Shown piece after piece: positions 50,564 through 60,987 of a DNA stretch of 64,000 bases (its first letter is position 1; each line of letters opens with the position of its first letter). The stretch covers positions 124,001 to 188,000 of the forward strand of contig CAMAXV010000002.1 of the NCBI GenBank assembly GCA_945862385.1. Reading direction: 5' to 3'. The notes below the pieces were generated by a model. That model did not search any database. It worked only from the letters and a program-made list of their open reading frames with translations, and was not told the origin of the DNA. The translations under genes were made by a program, and so were the position numbers. The DNA is from Chitinophaga pinensis (GTDB lineage: Bacteria > Bacteroidota > Bacteroidia > Chitinophagales > Chitinophagaceae).

Positions 50564-51853
50564 TCAATCTTTTTCAAATTCAATAATATATTCTGAAATG
50601 TATTCTGCCTTTGGACCTTCCATGTCCTTTACAAAAAGTCGTGCTTTTTTACCCAATTTCAGACAAGTTCTCTTTTCCTTAATGTCTTCTTCTGTATTCA
50701 TGGGTTGCAATGACGGATACCAAAGGATATGACCCGGCTTCTGGAACACTAGCTGGGGCTTTGACCATTGCTGGGCATTATCTCCTTTGCCAAGATCCTT
50801 ATTGGTATTGAAAGAAATGTAAATTTTATCACCTACCCATTTCTGTCCTTCTACCCTTCCCATCATCATCACCCAGCAGTTCAGATAGGTGTTCCAGCTT
50901 ACAGAAGGACCCCAGTGAAAATTGCCTCCAGCACGGGAGGCTGCACCTCCCTTTTCAGAAGCAGGTATCTGGAGCGAAGCTACTGGTTTACCTATGCTGT
51001 TGTATGGTGCCGCAAAGGCTTTCCCATCCCAGCGTTGCGCTTTACCCTGCGGATTGTCGAGATCTGTCAGTTTCAATCTGGCTATGCTGATGCATTGGCC
51101 TGAAGCTTCAAAAACAGAATCATATTTTGCTGCATCATAAACACCAGGATACCCGTATTCTCCATAAAAGAGGTAGAGATAATCACCATTCGCAACTGCA
51201 GACGGATCACCTACTCCACCGGCGAAAGTGAGGGAGTTGTTGTGAGGCTTAGGTATCATGCGTGGCTGGAGGTCTTCAATGAACAACCCTTTATTTTCCC
51301 AGGAATGGCCGCCATTGGTGGATTTCATGATACCGATACGGCATACTGCAGCAACGGATTGTGGACCAGTAAGACCTTCCGGCCAGAGTGAATCGATGTA
51401 TCCCTCTCCTGTAGCTGCATCATAGGGCAGTGTTTCGGGATAATTCTCATTGTGATAGACAGCATAAAGGGTTTTGCCTGAAGCATCTTGCGGCGACTGG
51501 TAAACCGTTTCAAACCAAACAGCTCCATGCAGGCCGGTTTGTCCGGGTGGCACATTCGGTGGCATAATGGGATCAGTAAACTGATCATGTGGTGTCAGGA
51601 AAACTTCATCAGCATTTTTACCGCTGGCAAATTCCAGTTCGTTGGAATAACCCCAAACCGGATCTTCACCGTATTTGCCAGGGAAAATCCTGAAGGTATC
51701 CCCTATCCAGGCTTCTGCCATGTTGCAATCCACAAAGGACTTGAATACAAACTTTTCAGAGGGAATGAGTTTGAATGTAGGATTGATTGGCTCCTCACCC
51801 ATTTCGCATCCCATTACAAAAACTGTACTAACGAGTATGATTAATTTATTCAT
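50564..51853 (-). CDS. Propeller-type lipoprotein, GH43/DUF4185-like
   Basis: 429 residues with a lipoprotein signal (VFVMGCEMGEE, cysteine at about residue 16). The mature part looks like a five-bladed propeller of the glycoside-hydrolase-43/DUF4185 kind: IGIMKSTNGGHSWENKGLFI, FAGGVGDPSAVANGDYLYLF and GPSVSWNTYLNCWVMMMGRV. Catalytic residues cannot be assigned. It starts 2 bp after the PIG-L-type deacetylase stop codon, so the two form an operon and may act on the same glycan. Confidence 0.75.
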   Translation of the reverse strand: MNKLIILVSTVFVMGCEMGEEPINPTFKLIPSEKFVFKSFVDCNMAEAWIGDTFRIFPGKYGEDPVWGYSNELEFASGKNADEVFLTPHDQFTDPIMPPNVPPGQTGLHGAVWFETVYQSPQDASGKTLYAVYHNENYPETLPYDAATGEGYIDSLWPEGLTGPQSVAAVCRIGIMKSTNGGHSWENKGLFIEDLQPRMIPKPHNNSLTFAGGVGDPSAVANGDYLYLFYGEYGYPGVYDAAKYDSVFEASGQCISIARLKLTDLDNPQGKAQRWDGKAFAAPYNSIGKPVASLQIPASEKGGAASRAGGNFHWGPSVSWNTYLNCWVMMMGRVEGQKWVGDKIYISFNTNKDLGKGDNAQQWSKPQLVFQKPGHILWYPSLQPMNTEEDIKEKRTCLKLGKKARLFVKDMEGPKAEYISEYIIEFEKD

Positions 51854-51855
51854 GC

Positions 51856-52752
51856 TTATTTTTTTACAACGGGTTGAAAACCGCTTTTGGCCAAGTTATC
51901 AAATAACTGCTGAACCTTTGTAATACCTGCATTATCGTTCATATCGTAGTAATGATAAATCTCCATGTCTGTTTTGTGAATACCGTTTTCCTGGATGGCA
52001 CCCTGCGACTTATATTCTGCGATAACCCAGTCGGCTACTATCTTGTAACTCAATTTATCATTCTCCGCAAACCGGTAAGCCCTGTTCAGTGTAAACTTCG
52101 GAGCTTCGGGTTTAATCTTAGTTTCAGGATATCCCTCCAACATTGAAAACTCAGTTGGCTTGGTACCTTCCCGCATGGGGCTACCTGCTATTATAATTGG
52201 CTTCTTTGCTCCTTTGAAACGCTTAACTGCCCGAAGTGCCATCATAACAGAAGTTTTATGATGCCCGTGCTGACCGGCATGTGGCAGCATCGTGATGATA
52301 AAATCATAATCACGCTCTGCCAACAGCCTATCCATGCGCTTTTCAACATAAGGTATATCCCAGTTCTTACCTGAAATATACGGTGTAATATCTGTGGTGT
52401 ACCAATCATCTGGCTGCTCCATGAAGTAGATATTACGAACTCCCATGATTTTTCCGGCATTGATGATTTCCTGTTTGCGGATCATGGGCAGGTGTGTTCT
52501 GGCTACAACAGAGTCAGTGAGGTTGAGCCCGAAATACATAGCTCCCAGCTGTGAATCGGCAAACCCTCCGCCACCGTCGGTCATAACGGCCATGTCTACA
52601 GTGCCTTTGAGTTCATGTGTGATTTTGAACATGGTGACAGAGAATCCGGTCTCATCATCAGGGTGAGCGGTTACAACCAATACTTTGGGACCCTGAGCAA
52701 GTGTGATGAGGCTGCACAACAGTGCAGGAATAATGGCAAGCAATCTTTTCAT
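51856..52752 (-). CDS. PIG-L family deacetylase
   Basis: 298 residues with a signal peptide (LLAIIPALLCSLITLAQ). The zinc-site motif is VVTAHPDDETGFS near the N-terminus, and the second ligand motif is HAGQHGHHKTSVMMALRAV. The family removes acetyl groups from N-acetylglucosamine-containing substrates. Export suggests action on a periplasmic or surface glycan. It is first in an operon with the propeller lipoprotein and is separated from the amidohydrolase gene upstream by a terminator. Confidence 0.92.
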   Translation of the reverse strand: MKRLLAIIPALLCSLITLAQGPKVLVVTAHPDDETGFSVTMFKITHELKGTVDMAVMTDGGGGFADSQLGAMYFGLNLTDSVVARTHLPMIRKQEIINAGKIMGVRNIYFMEQPDDWYTTDITPYISGKNWDIPYVEKRMDRLLAERDYDFIITMLPHAGQHGHHKTSVMMALRAVKRFKGAKKPIIIAGSPMREGTKPTEFSMLEGYPETKIKPEAPKFTLNRAYRFAENDKLSYKIVADWVIAEYKSQGAIQENGIHKTDMEIYHYYDMNDNAGITKVQQLFDNLAKSGFQPVVKK

Positions 52753-52784
52753 GTGGCAAATATTTTTACCCCATGAATATAATA

Positions 52785-52818
52785 AAAAGTCACGAGTCTG
52801 AGCTGACCCGTGACTTTT
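52785..52818 (-). terminator. Intrinsic terminator after the amidohydrolase gene
   Basis: AAAAGTCACG (52785-52794) and CGTGACTTTT (52809-52818) form a perfect 10-bp stem with a 14-nt loop. On the minus strand it is followed by a T-rich TATTATATTC stretch. It lies 30 bp past the amidohydrolase stop codon. Confidence 0.75.
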
Positions 52819-52847
52819 ATGCTTCTAACTGCCAGAAACGATCTGAT

Positions 52848-55800
52848 TTACTCTTTGACAGTCGTGGTTATTTTCGGTGCATTACCTTCCCATTCACTCC
52901 TGTTGAGTTTTCTCACCACCGGAGCCACTTCATCACCATTGCTGCCATTATACAGGCGGCCATTTTTCATCACATATTTGATGGTGTTGGTATTGCGAAT
53001 ATTTTCAAGGGGATTTTTATCGAGAATAATCAAATCAGCCAGCTTTCCAGACTCTACAGATCCCAGGTCTTTATCCAGTCCGAGTGCTTCCGCACCCTGA
53101 ATGGTAGCCACTTTGAGGGCATCAATATTCCGCATGCCTCCGCTCTGCATCGCCCACACTTCCCAGTGAAAACCTAACCCCTGTAACTGTCCATGAGATC
53201 CGATACCTGCCAGTCCGCTATATTCCACTATGGATTTCATGCTCTGTGCGTGTTTCTGGAACACATGTTCTTCCGGCATGAACCAGGTAGCGCGGCGCCT
53301 TGATTTGGCAGCGAGCTCCTCATACGGAGTAAAGAACTGCAGCTTCTTATCATGGTAAGGATTATCAGTCTCGTAGAAATAATTCTCAGCCCATGGTCCG
53401 CCATAAGATACCAGCAGCGTGGGTGTTACAGCCATCTTTGCATCTGCGGTAACCTTGGTTACATCCTTATACAACGGGAAGATTGGAATGGAATGTTCAT
53501 GTCCGGGATATCCATCGAGCAGGTTGGTCATGTTCAGCTTGAAATCTAGTCCGCCTTCAGTAGTTGGCATCAGCTTCTGGTTTTTGGCAGCATTGATGAT
53601 CCATTGACGGGTTTGCCTATTACCAGTGAGGTACATTTTGATGTACTGCGTGTTGTAATATTTGCTGTATTGCTTCAAAATGCTTTCTGCCTGTGCTGAA
53701 TCTTTTACATTATATGACCAGTATCCCACACCGGGGCCAGTTGAATACACCCTCGGACCAACCATTTTACCTGCTTCCACCATATCGGCATAAGTGAGTA
53801 CATCAGTTGTTGCCGTTTGTGGGTCACGTGTGGTGGTTACGCCGTAAGCCACATTGGCGGCATAGATCCATACCTGATTTTTATGAATACCCCAGCTTGG
53901 CCACATGTGGGAATGCACATCCACAAAACCCGGCACGATGGTCTTACCAGACACATCAATCACTTTGGCACCTTTAGGAGCAGCAATTGATTTACCTAAT
54001 GATTTGATTCTGTTGTTCACTACCAGCACATCACCTTTGGCAAGCACTTCATCCCCTTTCATGGTGATGATACGTGCGCCTTTAAGTAGGATGGTAGCCT
54101 GGGGAATATCTTTGGCATAATACACTTTCACCCAGGTCTCTTCTGGTGTGTATTTCGGATCGTCCTTTTTGGCCATGGATTTTTTGGTGCTGTCTGCAGG
54201 TGATTTTTGGGTGGAATCAGACACCTTCAATTCAGCCAGTTTTTTGGCAGTCTTCAAACTGTCTTCCAATGCTTCCGCCTTGAGGAGATCATAGCGGAAA
54301 TGAGCGGCACCAAGACTGTAGTGAATGAACTGTCCGTTAGCCGACCAGTATGGAAACTCTCCACCGATTTCAGTCAGCTGACGACTTGGGAACGCTGCGC
54401 TTCCTGCATCAGCCACAGATATGGAAATTGTTTTTCCTGTTTGCGGCAGTGTTACGGCATAAATATTATTATTGACTTTGGCAATGGCTTTTTCTCCTTT
54501 GGGAGACAACCAGATTTCACTGGCAGGAGAGGGAGGATTATTCTCACGCGCATCATCAGACCCCAGTGTTTCAGGTAGGATACAGGCATCTACCTCAGGT
54601 TTGCCTTTGTGCATGGGTACTGAACCATAGGTAGTGATACCACTGATTTTAGCATGCACCTTGGTATCTGTACCATCCCATTGAATGGAGATCAGGCTTC
54701 CTCCGGCATTCATGTAGATGCGGTCGTCATTGATTGCGAAATGAGGGTTATAGCGACCATTGGCATGGTCTATGACATGCTCTTGTCCTCCGGCTGCATC
54801 CATCCAGCAAAGGAGGTCCTCAGCATCATCATATCCGGGATCAAAAGCATCCCTGAATTTCTGGTTAGGGGCATGCACATATACGATACGATCACCTTTG
54901 AGGGTATAGCGAGGCGACTGATACAATCCAGGTTCTTTCGTGAGTGTTTTGAGGTTACTGCCATCAACAGCGATGCTGTGAATGTGGCCGCCAGAAGGAC
55001 TCCACGAGCTAAAAATGAGGTTCTTGCCATCAGGACTCCAGGAAGGATGTGCTTCTGTAAAATCGTTTGTTGTAAGTCTTTTGGGCGTCCCTCCTGGATA
55101 ATCCATTACATATAGCCTGTTTAGTACTGTGAATGTAAGTTTGCTGCCATCCGGAGAAGGAACTGCATCCCTGATCTGCGAAGCCAGCACTGCTGCAGTA
55201 TCTTTAATGGGGTATTTGAACAGTACTTCCGGACCAAGCTCCAATTTACCATCCACTTCGTAAGGTATCTCTGTATAGCTTCCGTCGCTGATGGCAATTT
55301 TATTGATTTTGCCACCAAAAGAGGCAAGCAGGTGTTTGCTGTCTGGTGTGAACGTCATAGCAGGTAATACCCCTGAAACAGCAATAGATTCCTGATCATC
55401 ACGCTGCACCGGATATGCCAGCCAACGCTCATCACCAGATTTCAGGTCACGAATCACCAGTCCGGTTTTGTCTTCAAATCTGGTGCCATATACCAGCCAC
55501 TTGCCGTCTTCACTCAAAACAGGCGTGAATGCTGAACCATAACGGGAGGTCAGTTTTGTCATACGTGCATTGGTCCGGTCATAAACACCAATTTCATACT
55601 GTGGCAGCTGCGCATTGTAATTCCAGGAACCGGTACGGAAAGAATAGTAGATATGCCGGCCATCCGGACTCACCGCAGGATCAATGGTTTTGAGGGTAGC
55701 AGGCTCATCGATCAGCTGCGTACCACCACCTCCGTTGACATGAATCATGTACAGTTTATTGACTCGTCTTCCCTTGGAGTAAACAATATATTTTCCATCC

Positions 55801-56228
55801 GGAGTCCAATCGGCCGAAGGGAAATTCTGATTGGTTTCCTTAGTCAGCTGAACCGTATCTTTCTTTTCAGCGTCGATGTACCAGAGATTTTCTGCACCGC
55901 TTTTGTCGGATACAAAAAGAATTTTTTTGCCATCCGGACTATACCTTGGATGCTGATCAAATGCCAGTCCGCGTGTAACCTGTGTTGCCTTTCCACCCGC
56001 AGCAGGTATGGTATAAAGATCACCCATCATATCGAAGATGATGGTTTTGCCATCGGGACTGATATCAACGGATGTCCAGGTACCTTCAGTGGTTTTGAGG
56101 TCGAACATCCTGTTGGCCTTCAAAGGCAAATTTTTATACTTTGTAAAGGCTGTGTCTTTTTGAGCCATGACCTGATTCATGCATGAGAAACAGACTGCGG
56201 CGATCAGACTGATTTTGATTGACTTCAT
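52848..56228 (-). CDS. Exported TolB-propeller/amidohydrolase fusion protein
   Basis: 1126 residues with a signal peptide (ISLIAAVCFSCMNQVMAQ). About residues 35-670 form PD40/TolB-like propeller blades (DISPDGKTIIFDMMGDLYTI, HPRYSPDGKKILFVSDKSGA and many more). Residues about 720-1100 are an amidohydrolase: GKTIVPGFVDVHSHMWPSWG with the HxH metal pair, and GSVESGKLADLIILDKNPLE near the end. The late motif GIGSHGQLQGLGFHWE replaces the usual GSD-type loop, as in related propeller fusions. Peptide or cyclic amide hydrolysis is likely; the substrate is unknown. Confidence 0.93.
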   Translation of the reverse strand: MKSIKISLIAAVCFSCMNQVMAQKDTAFTKYKNLPLKANRMFDLKTTEGTWTSVDISPDGKTIIFDMMGDLYTIPAAGGKATQVTRGLAFDQHPRYSPDGKKILFVSDKSGAENLWYIDAEKKDTVQLTKETNQNFPSADWTPDGKYIVYSKGRRVNKLYMIHVNGGGGTQLIDEPATLKTIDPAVSPDGRHIYYSFRTGSWNYNAQLPQYEIGVYDRTNARMTKLTSRYGSAFTPVLSEDGKWLVYGTRFEDKTGLVIRDLKSGDERWLAYPVQRDDQESIAVSGVLPAMTFTPDSKHLLASFGGKINKIAISDGSYTEIPYEVDGKLELGPEVLFKYPIKDTAAVLASQIRDAVPSPDGSKLTFTVLNRLYVMDYPGGTPKRLTTNDFTEAHPSWSPDGKNLIFSSWSPSGGHIHSIAVDGSNLKTLTKEPGLYQSPRYTLKGDRIVYVHAPNQKFRDAFDPGYDDAEDLLCWMDAAGGQEHVIDHANGRYNPHFAINDDRIYMNAGGSLISIQWDGTDTKVHAKISGITTYGSVPMHKGKPEVDACILPETLGSDDARENNPPSPASEIWLSPKGEKAIAKVNNNIYAVTLPQTGKTISISVADAGSAAFPSRQLTEIGGEFPYWSANGQFIHYSLGAAHFRYDLLKAEALEDSLKTAKKLAELKVSDSTQKSPADSTKKSMAKKDDPKYTPEETWVKVYYAKDIPQATILLKGARIITMKGDEVLAKGDVLVVNNRIKSLGKSIAAPKGAKVIDVSGKTIVPGFVDVHSHMWPSWGIHKNQVWIYAANVAYGVTTTRDPQTATTDVLTYADMVEAGKMVGPRVYSTGPGVGYWSYNVKDSAQAESILKQYSKYYNTQYIKMYLTGNRQTRQWIINAAKNQKLMPTTEGGLDFKLNMTNLLDGYPGHEHSIPIFPLYKDVTKVTADAKMAVTPTLLVSYGGPWAENYFYETDNPYHDKKLQFFTPYEELAAKSRRRATWFMPEEHVFQKHAQSMKSIVEYSGLAGIGSHGQLQGLGFHWEVWAMQSGGMRNIDALKVATIQGAEALGLDKDLGSVESGKLADLIILDKNPLENIRNTNTIKYVMKNGRLYNGSNGDEVAPVVRKLNRSEWEGNAPKITTTVKE

Positions 56229-56363
56229 AAGCTGTTATTTGGAAGGACTAAAATACTGAATTTCGTTCGGCTTCTATTCATGAAAGAATCATGCACACAA
56301 TTCGTCATTTTTTTTATTAACTTGTTTTCTTAACCCTCAACTAAAAACTACAATACAGGAATT

Positions 56364-57728
56364 ATGAACAAAAAGATTTTTCTGAATGAATCAGAAATGC
56401 CCAGGCAATGGTACAATATTGTTGCCGACATGCCCAACAAACCGATGCCACCATTGCACCCCGGCACCAAACAGCCGGTCGGTCCTGAAGACCTGGCTCC
56501 GCTATTCCCCATGGAGCTGATTAAACAGGAAGTATCTGCCGAAAGATACATTGATATCCCGGATCAAGTTCTTGACATCTACAAAATCTGGAGGCCTTCT
56601 CCAATGTTCAGGGCAACCGGATTGGAAAAACTCCTGGATGCCCCGGTGAAAATTTACTATAAATATGAAGGAGTGAGTCCGAGTGGCTCTCACAAACCGA
56701 ATACCGCTGTTCCACAGGCTTATTACAACAAGCAGGAAGGTGTAAAAAAAATCACCACAGAAACCGGAGCTGGTCAGTGGGGTACTGCACTGAGCTTTGC
56801 CTGTCAGCAGTTTGGCATTGAATGTGATGTTTACATGGTAAAGATCAGCTACGACCAGAAGCCTTACCGAAAGATTATGATGAACACCTTCGGTGCCAAT
56901 GTATATGCATCCCCAAGCAACCGCACACAGGCCGGAAGAAACATCCTCGAAAAAGATCCCCATTCAACCGGAAGCTTGGGTATCGCTATTTCTGAAGCCA
57001 TTGAAATGGCAGCCCAGGATCCCAATACCAAATATGCGCTGGGTTCTGTGCTTAACCATGTATTGATGCACCAGACCATCATTGGACAGGAAGCCGAAAA
57101 GCAACTTGAAATGGCAGGAGACTTCCCGGATATTGTTATCGCACCGCTTGGTGGTGGTTCCAACTTTGCGGGTATTGCATTCCCCTTCCTTCGTCACAAC
57201 CTGGCTGAAGGGAAAAACGTTCGCGCCATCGCCGTAGAACCTGCCTCTTGTCCCAAACTCACTAAAGGCAAGTTCATGTACGATTTCGGTGATACAGCAG
57301 GATATACTCCACTACTGCCCATGTATACACTCGGACATAATTTTAAACCTGCTGCCATCCATGCTGGCGGTCTGCGTTACCATGGTGCCAGCGTGCTCTG
57401 CAGTCAGCTGCTGAAAGACGGACTAATCGAAGCCAATGCACTGCAACAGCTGGAATGCTTTGAAGCCGGAGTAACCTTTGCCAAGGCAGAAGGCATCATC
57501 CCTGCACCTGAAGCCACCCACGCGATTGCACAAGTAATCCGTGAAGCCAACCAGGCCAAACTGGAAGGCAAACAGAAAACCATATTATTCAATATGTGTG
57601 GCCATGGATTCGTGGATATGCAAGCCTATTCAGATTATTTTGAAGGTAAACTGAGCAACCATGAATTCACCGAAGAAGAACTGTTTGGCAGCTTACCAGA
57701 AATCGACGCACTTCAACCCAACGCTTAA
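56364..57728 (+). CDS. TrpB2-type tryptophan synthase beta chain-like PLP enzyme
   Basis: 454 residues, longer than TrpB1 (about 400) and with the TrpB2 N-terminal extension. The PLP lysine is in SPSGSHKPNTAVPQAYYN. The catalytic-loop motif is TETGAGQWGTALSFACQQ, and the phosphate-binding loop is APLGGGSNFAGIAFPF. TrpB2 enzymes make tryptophan from indole and serine and often act without TrpA, fitting the absence of trpA here. It may salvage indole. The GH20 gene follows 8 bp later on the same strand. Confidence 0.93.
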   Translation: MNKKIFLNESEMPRQWYNIVADMPNKPMPPLHPGTKQPVGPEDLAPLFPMELIKQEVSAERYIDIPDQVLDIYKIWRPSPMFRATGLEKLLDAPVKIYYKYEGVSPSGSHKPNTAVPQAYYNKQEGVKKITTETGAGQWGTALSFACQQFGIECDVYMVKISYDQKPYRKIMMNTFGANVYASPSNRTQAGRNILEKDPHSTGSLGIAISEAIEMAAQDPNTKYALGSVLNHVLMHQTIIGQEAEKQLEMAGDFPDIVIAPLGGGSNFAGIAFPFLRHNLAEGKNVRAIAVEPASCPKLTKGKFMYDFGDTAGYTPLLPMYTLGHNFKPAAIHAGGLRYHGASVLCSQLLKDGLIEANALQQLECFEAGVTFAKAEGIIPAPEATHAIAQVIREANQAKLEGKQKTILFNMCGHGFVDMQAYSDYFEGKLSNHEFTEEELFGSLPEIDALQPNA

Positions 57729-57736
57729 TCCATTTC

Positions 57737-60292
57737 ATGAGAATACTTACACTTGTGCTGCTGTGTTGCTTTCTGGGTGCCAAAGCCCAGAAAGCAGCCA
57801 GCTTTCAATCCGCTGACCTGAAAATCGACTGGCAACTGGTAACCAATAATTACCAGGGAAAAGATCAATACCTCTTCACCATCAGGCTGACCAATACCGG
57901 GAAAAAAGCAATCCTTCCAGCAACAGGCTGGACCATCTACTACAACGCCAACCGGGACGTTATCAAAAACCCGGTTGAACAACCGCTGGAGACTTTCAGG
58001 ATTCACGGAGACCTGTTCTACCTGAAGCCAACAGCAAGCTTCAAAGGATTGAAACCGGGTGAAAGTGTTCAAATGGAAGGCATTGGCGGTGCATGGGCCT
58101 TTAATATTTCCGATGCCCCTGCAGGATATTACCTGGTTTGGGATAATGCGCCGCAAAAAGCTCATGTCATTACAAAAACTACTGCCACACCACCGGCCGA
58201 TATCAACAAATTCAAACGCTCACCTGATCAGGTAAACGATCAGGTTACCCCGGAGATGGTCTTCGACCAAAATAAAAACATCACCAATATTCCGGAGGAT
58301 AAACTTCCACGTGTTTTCCCAACTCCGGTTTCATTGAAACAAGGAGAAGGCTTTTTTACCATCAACCCCGAAACCTCCATTCAGTCTGATCCTTTGTTCA
58401 GTCAGGAAGCCGCTTACCTGGCTGCTGAGCTGGGCAGTTTCATCGGGAAACCGCTTTCCATTTCTGAAAAAGGAAAAATCAACCTGATATCAGACAAAAA
58501 TATTTCCGCAGAAGGTTATGAGCTGGAAGTCAGCACGACAGCTATTGGCATCAGGGCATCTTCACAGGCAGGTATTTTTTATGGAATACAGTCGCTGAAA
58601 AGCATGCTACCCGTTGCAGCATGGAAAGCTCCATCAACATCTGTCTCTTTACCCTGCGCCTCCGTAAAAGACGCACCCCGCTTTGGATACAGGGGATTGC
58701 ATATCGATGTGGCCCGCAACTTCCAGACCAAAGAGCAGGTCATCCGCATGCTCAACTGGATGGCCATTTATAAACTCAATAAACTGCATTTTCACTTCAG
58801 TGAAGATGATGCCTGGCGCGTTGAAATCGCAGCATTGCCGGAATTGACTACTGTTGGGGTACAGCGCGGACATACACTGGACAGCAAAAATCACATGCCA
58901 TCTGCATACGGATCGGGAGGCGACTTCAGCAATCCCCAAAGTAGTTTCTATACCAGGCAGGATTATATAGATATCCTTCGCTTTGCTAAAAGCAGGCACA
59001 TTGAAGTAATCCCTGAAATCGAAACACCAGGCCATGCCCGTGCTGCCATCAAAGCGATGGATGCCCGCTACCGCAGGTTGATGCAGGAGGGCAAGGAAAC
59101 AGAAGCAAAAGCATTTCTGCTCTCTGACCCTGACGATAAATCAGATTACCTCTCAGCGCAGAACTTCAAAGACAATGTGATGTGCGTGGCACAACCAGGA
59201 GTCTATAATTTCATTGCCACCACAGTTGATGCCTTCATCAGCATGCACAATGAGGCCGGAATGCCGCTCAAAACCATCCATGTAGGTGGTGATGAAGTAC
59301 CTCAGGATGTCTGGGAAAAATCTCCCATCGCCCAGCAACTCCTGAAATCACTCCCAGCCAACCATTATAAACAAACCAGTGACCTGTGGATTTACTACTG
59401 GGAAAAAGTAAACCAAATCCTGAAAGAAAGAAACCTCTATGTTTCGGGGTGGGAAGAAATAGGCATGAGGGAGTCTAAAGTGGACGGTAACAGGGTAATG
59501 ATGGTTAATCCGGAATTTGCCAATAACAATTTCCATACCTATGTCTGGAATACCGTCATAGGCTGGGGGGCTGAAGACCTGCCCTACAGGCTGGCCAACG
59601 GCGGATACAAGGTGATTCTTTGTCCGGTTTCCAACCTCTACTTCGACCTGGCCTACCAGAAGGATTTTCAGGAAGTGGGTTACTACTGGGGAGGCTTTGT
59701 AGACATAGACAAGCCTTACTATTTCATCCCCTACGATTACCTGAAAAACACTACTGTTGACAGGTTTGGTGTACCGGTAGACCCTAAAGTGCTGCAGGGA
59801 AAAGACAGACTCACTGACTACGGCAAATCGAATATATTGGGCATACAGGGTGAACTCTGGAGTGAAAACATCCGCAGTGCTGCAGATATTGAATACCTGG
59901 CCTTTCCAAAGATGCTCGGACTGGCAGAAAGGGCCTGGGCAGCCGATCCGGAGTGGGCTACCACAAAAGACACAGCGCTTTCAAAAACACTTTATAATAA
60001 GGATTGGAGTGAATTTGTAAATGTAGTGGGCAAACGGGAGCTGACCAGACTGAATTATTACCAGGGAGGTGCTGGCTTCCGTATTCCAACTGTAGGAGCC
60101 AGGGTGATTGATGGTACTGTGCAAGCTAATATTCAACTGCCGGGGCTCATCATTCGCTATACAACAGATGGCACTGAACCAGCCATCAATAGCAAACAAT
60201 ACGAACAACCCATAACTGAAAAAGGGTTGATCAAATTAAGGGCTTTTGACAGCAAAGGACGTGGAGGAAGAACAATTGAGATTCGTTACTAA
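57737..60292 (+). CDS. Beta-N-acetylhexosaminidase, GH20
   Basis: 851 residues with a signal peptide (MRILTLVLLCCFLGAKAQ). Domain order: a carbohydrate-binding CHB_HEX domain (about 25-170), the GH20b helper domain (about 195-310, VFPTPVSLKQGEGFFTINPE), the catalytic TIM barrel (about 325-740) and a C-terminal CHB_HEX_C-like domain. The catalytic Asp-Glu pair is in TIHVGGDEVPQDVWEKSP. RFGYRGLHIDVARNFQTKEQ opens the barrel. It removes terminal GlcNAc/GalNAc from glycans or chitin fragments. It lies 8 bp after the trpB2 gene; its 3' end overlaps the ParE-type gene by 4 bp. Confidence 0.96.
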   Translation: MRILTLVLLCCFLGAKAQKAASFQSADLKIDWQLVTNNYQGKDQYLFTIRLTNTGKKAILPATGWTIYYNANRDVIKNPVEQPLETFRIHGDLFYLKPTASFKGLKPGESVQMEGIGGAWAFNISDAPAGYYLVWDNAPQKAHVITKTTATPPADINKFKRSPDQVNDQVTPEMVFDQNKNITNIPEDKLPRVFPTPVSLKQGEGFFTINPETSIQSDPLFSQEAAYLAAELGSFIGKPLSISEKGKINLISDKNISAEGYELEVSTTAIGIRASSQAGIFYGIQSLKSMLPVAAWKAPSTSVSLPCASVKDAPRFGYRGLHIDVARNFQTKEQVIRMLNWMAIYKLNKLHFHFSEDDAWRVEIAALPELTTVGVQRGHTLDSKNHMPSAYGSGGDFSNPQSSFYTRQDYIDILRFAKSRHIEVIPEIETPGHARAAIKAMDARYRRLMQEGKETEAKAFLLSDPDDKSDYLSAQNFKDNVMCVAQPGVYNFIATTVDAFISMHNEAGMPLKTIHVGGDEVPQDVWEKSPIAQQLLKSLPANHYKQTSDLWIYYWEKVNQILKERNLYVSGWEEIGMRESKVDGNRVMMVNPEFANNNFHTYVWNTVIGWGAEDLPYRLANGGYKVILCPVSNLYFDLAYQKDFQEVGYYWGGFVDIDKPYYFIPYDYLKNTTVDRFGVPVDPKVLQGKDRLTDYGKSNILGIQGELWSENIRSAADIEYLAFPKMLGLAERAWAADPEWATTKDTALSKTLYNKDWSEFVNVVGKRELTRLNYYQGGAGFRIPTVGARVIDGTVQANIQLPGLIIRYTTDGTEPAINSKQYEQPITEKGLIKLRAFDSKGRGGRTIEIRY

Positions 60293-60591
60293 GGATGATT
60301 GAATTGATTGATCATGTCCATTCGCTCATGAAGAATTCTTACTATTTCAAGTTGATCACATTTAATCCTGTAAAAGATTAAATGTGATTTTACTTTAGAC
60401 GCATAGTATCCGGTTCTAACATGTCCGTAATTAACCCCGGCATATGGCTGATTACAGATGGTATTAATCTCATCTATAATTAGCTTACAGTAACGATCAG
60501 CTTGGCGCTCTGACCACACTTGCTTGGTATATAACCAAATGGATTGCAGGTCATTTGTCGCTGCTATAGAAATCCTCCAGCTTAAACTCAT
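60289..60591 (-). CDS. ParE/RelE family toxin
   Basis: 100 residues with the family pattern: ISIAATNDLQSIWLYTKQVW, then QADRYCKLIIDEINTICNQP, ending KSHLIFYRIKCDQLEIVRIL and HERMDM. ParE toxins inhibit DNA gyrase; RelE relatives cut mRNA; which applies is unclear. It overlaps the antitoxin gene by 4 bp, in antitoxin-first order. It forms a type II toxin-antitoxin pair inserted between two convergently arranged glycosidase genes. Confidence 0.92.
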   Translation of the reverse strand: MSLSWRISIAATNDLQSIWLYTKQVWSERQADRYCKLIIDEINTICNQPYAGVNYGHVRTGYYASKVKSHLIFYRIKCDQLEIVRILHERMDMINQFNHP

Positions 60592-60845
60592 GCTTCCTTT
60601 TGCTTGAGTTTTTTAAAAAAAATCTTTGCATCAAAATCATCAATCATGCCGCTTTTCTCGCCAATGGCTAATGCTTTATTTAACTCACTTTTTTTGATTT
60701 CCTCCGCTTCCATGATACGCAAGGCATTCCTCACAACTTCACTTGCTGAACTAAAACGACCAGAATCAACCTGATTTTGTATAAACTGTTCAAAATGATC
60801 TCCCAGCAACATAGAGGTATTCTTTCCCATAAATAAACTTTCCAT
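60588..60845 (-). CDS. ParD-type antitoxin (ribbon-helix-helix)
   Basis: 85 residues; a second in-frame ATG at 60830 would give 80. The N-terminal part is ribbon-helix-helix (GDHFEQFIQNQVDSGRFSSA followed by SEVVRNALRIMEAEE). The C-terminal tail, charged and helical, wraps the toxin. It binds its own promoter and neutralises the ParE-type toxin encoded 4 bp into its end. Confidence 0.92.
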   Translation of the reverse strand: MESLFMGKNTSMLLGDHFEQFIQNQVDSGRFSSASEVVRNALRIMEAEEIKKSELNKALAIGEKSGMIDDFDAKIFFKKLKQKEA

Positions 60846-60987
60846 AAATATACCAAGTTTTGATATTTTTCACTACAAATGAATAATTGCAAATTATCAT
60901 TACCACAGCATGTATTTACTGTGAAAACACTGAATTTTATTGTTTTTTTCTCCATGTTGCCTATTTTACAATCAAACAAATCAATTT

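Noticed and set aside
50316-50583. Open frames on both strands across the 39-bp tandem repeats
   Set aside because: The unit is 13 codons long, so frames stay open by chance and give a repeated peptide on either strand; they overlap the RAYT or the lipoprotein end.
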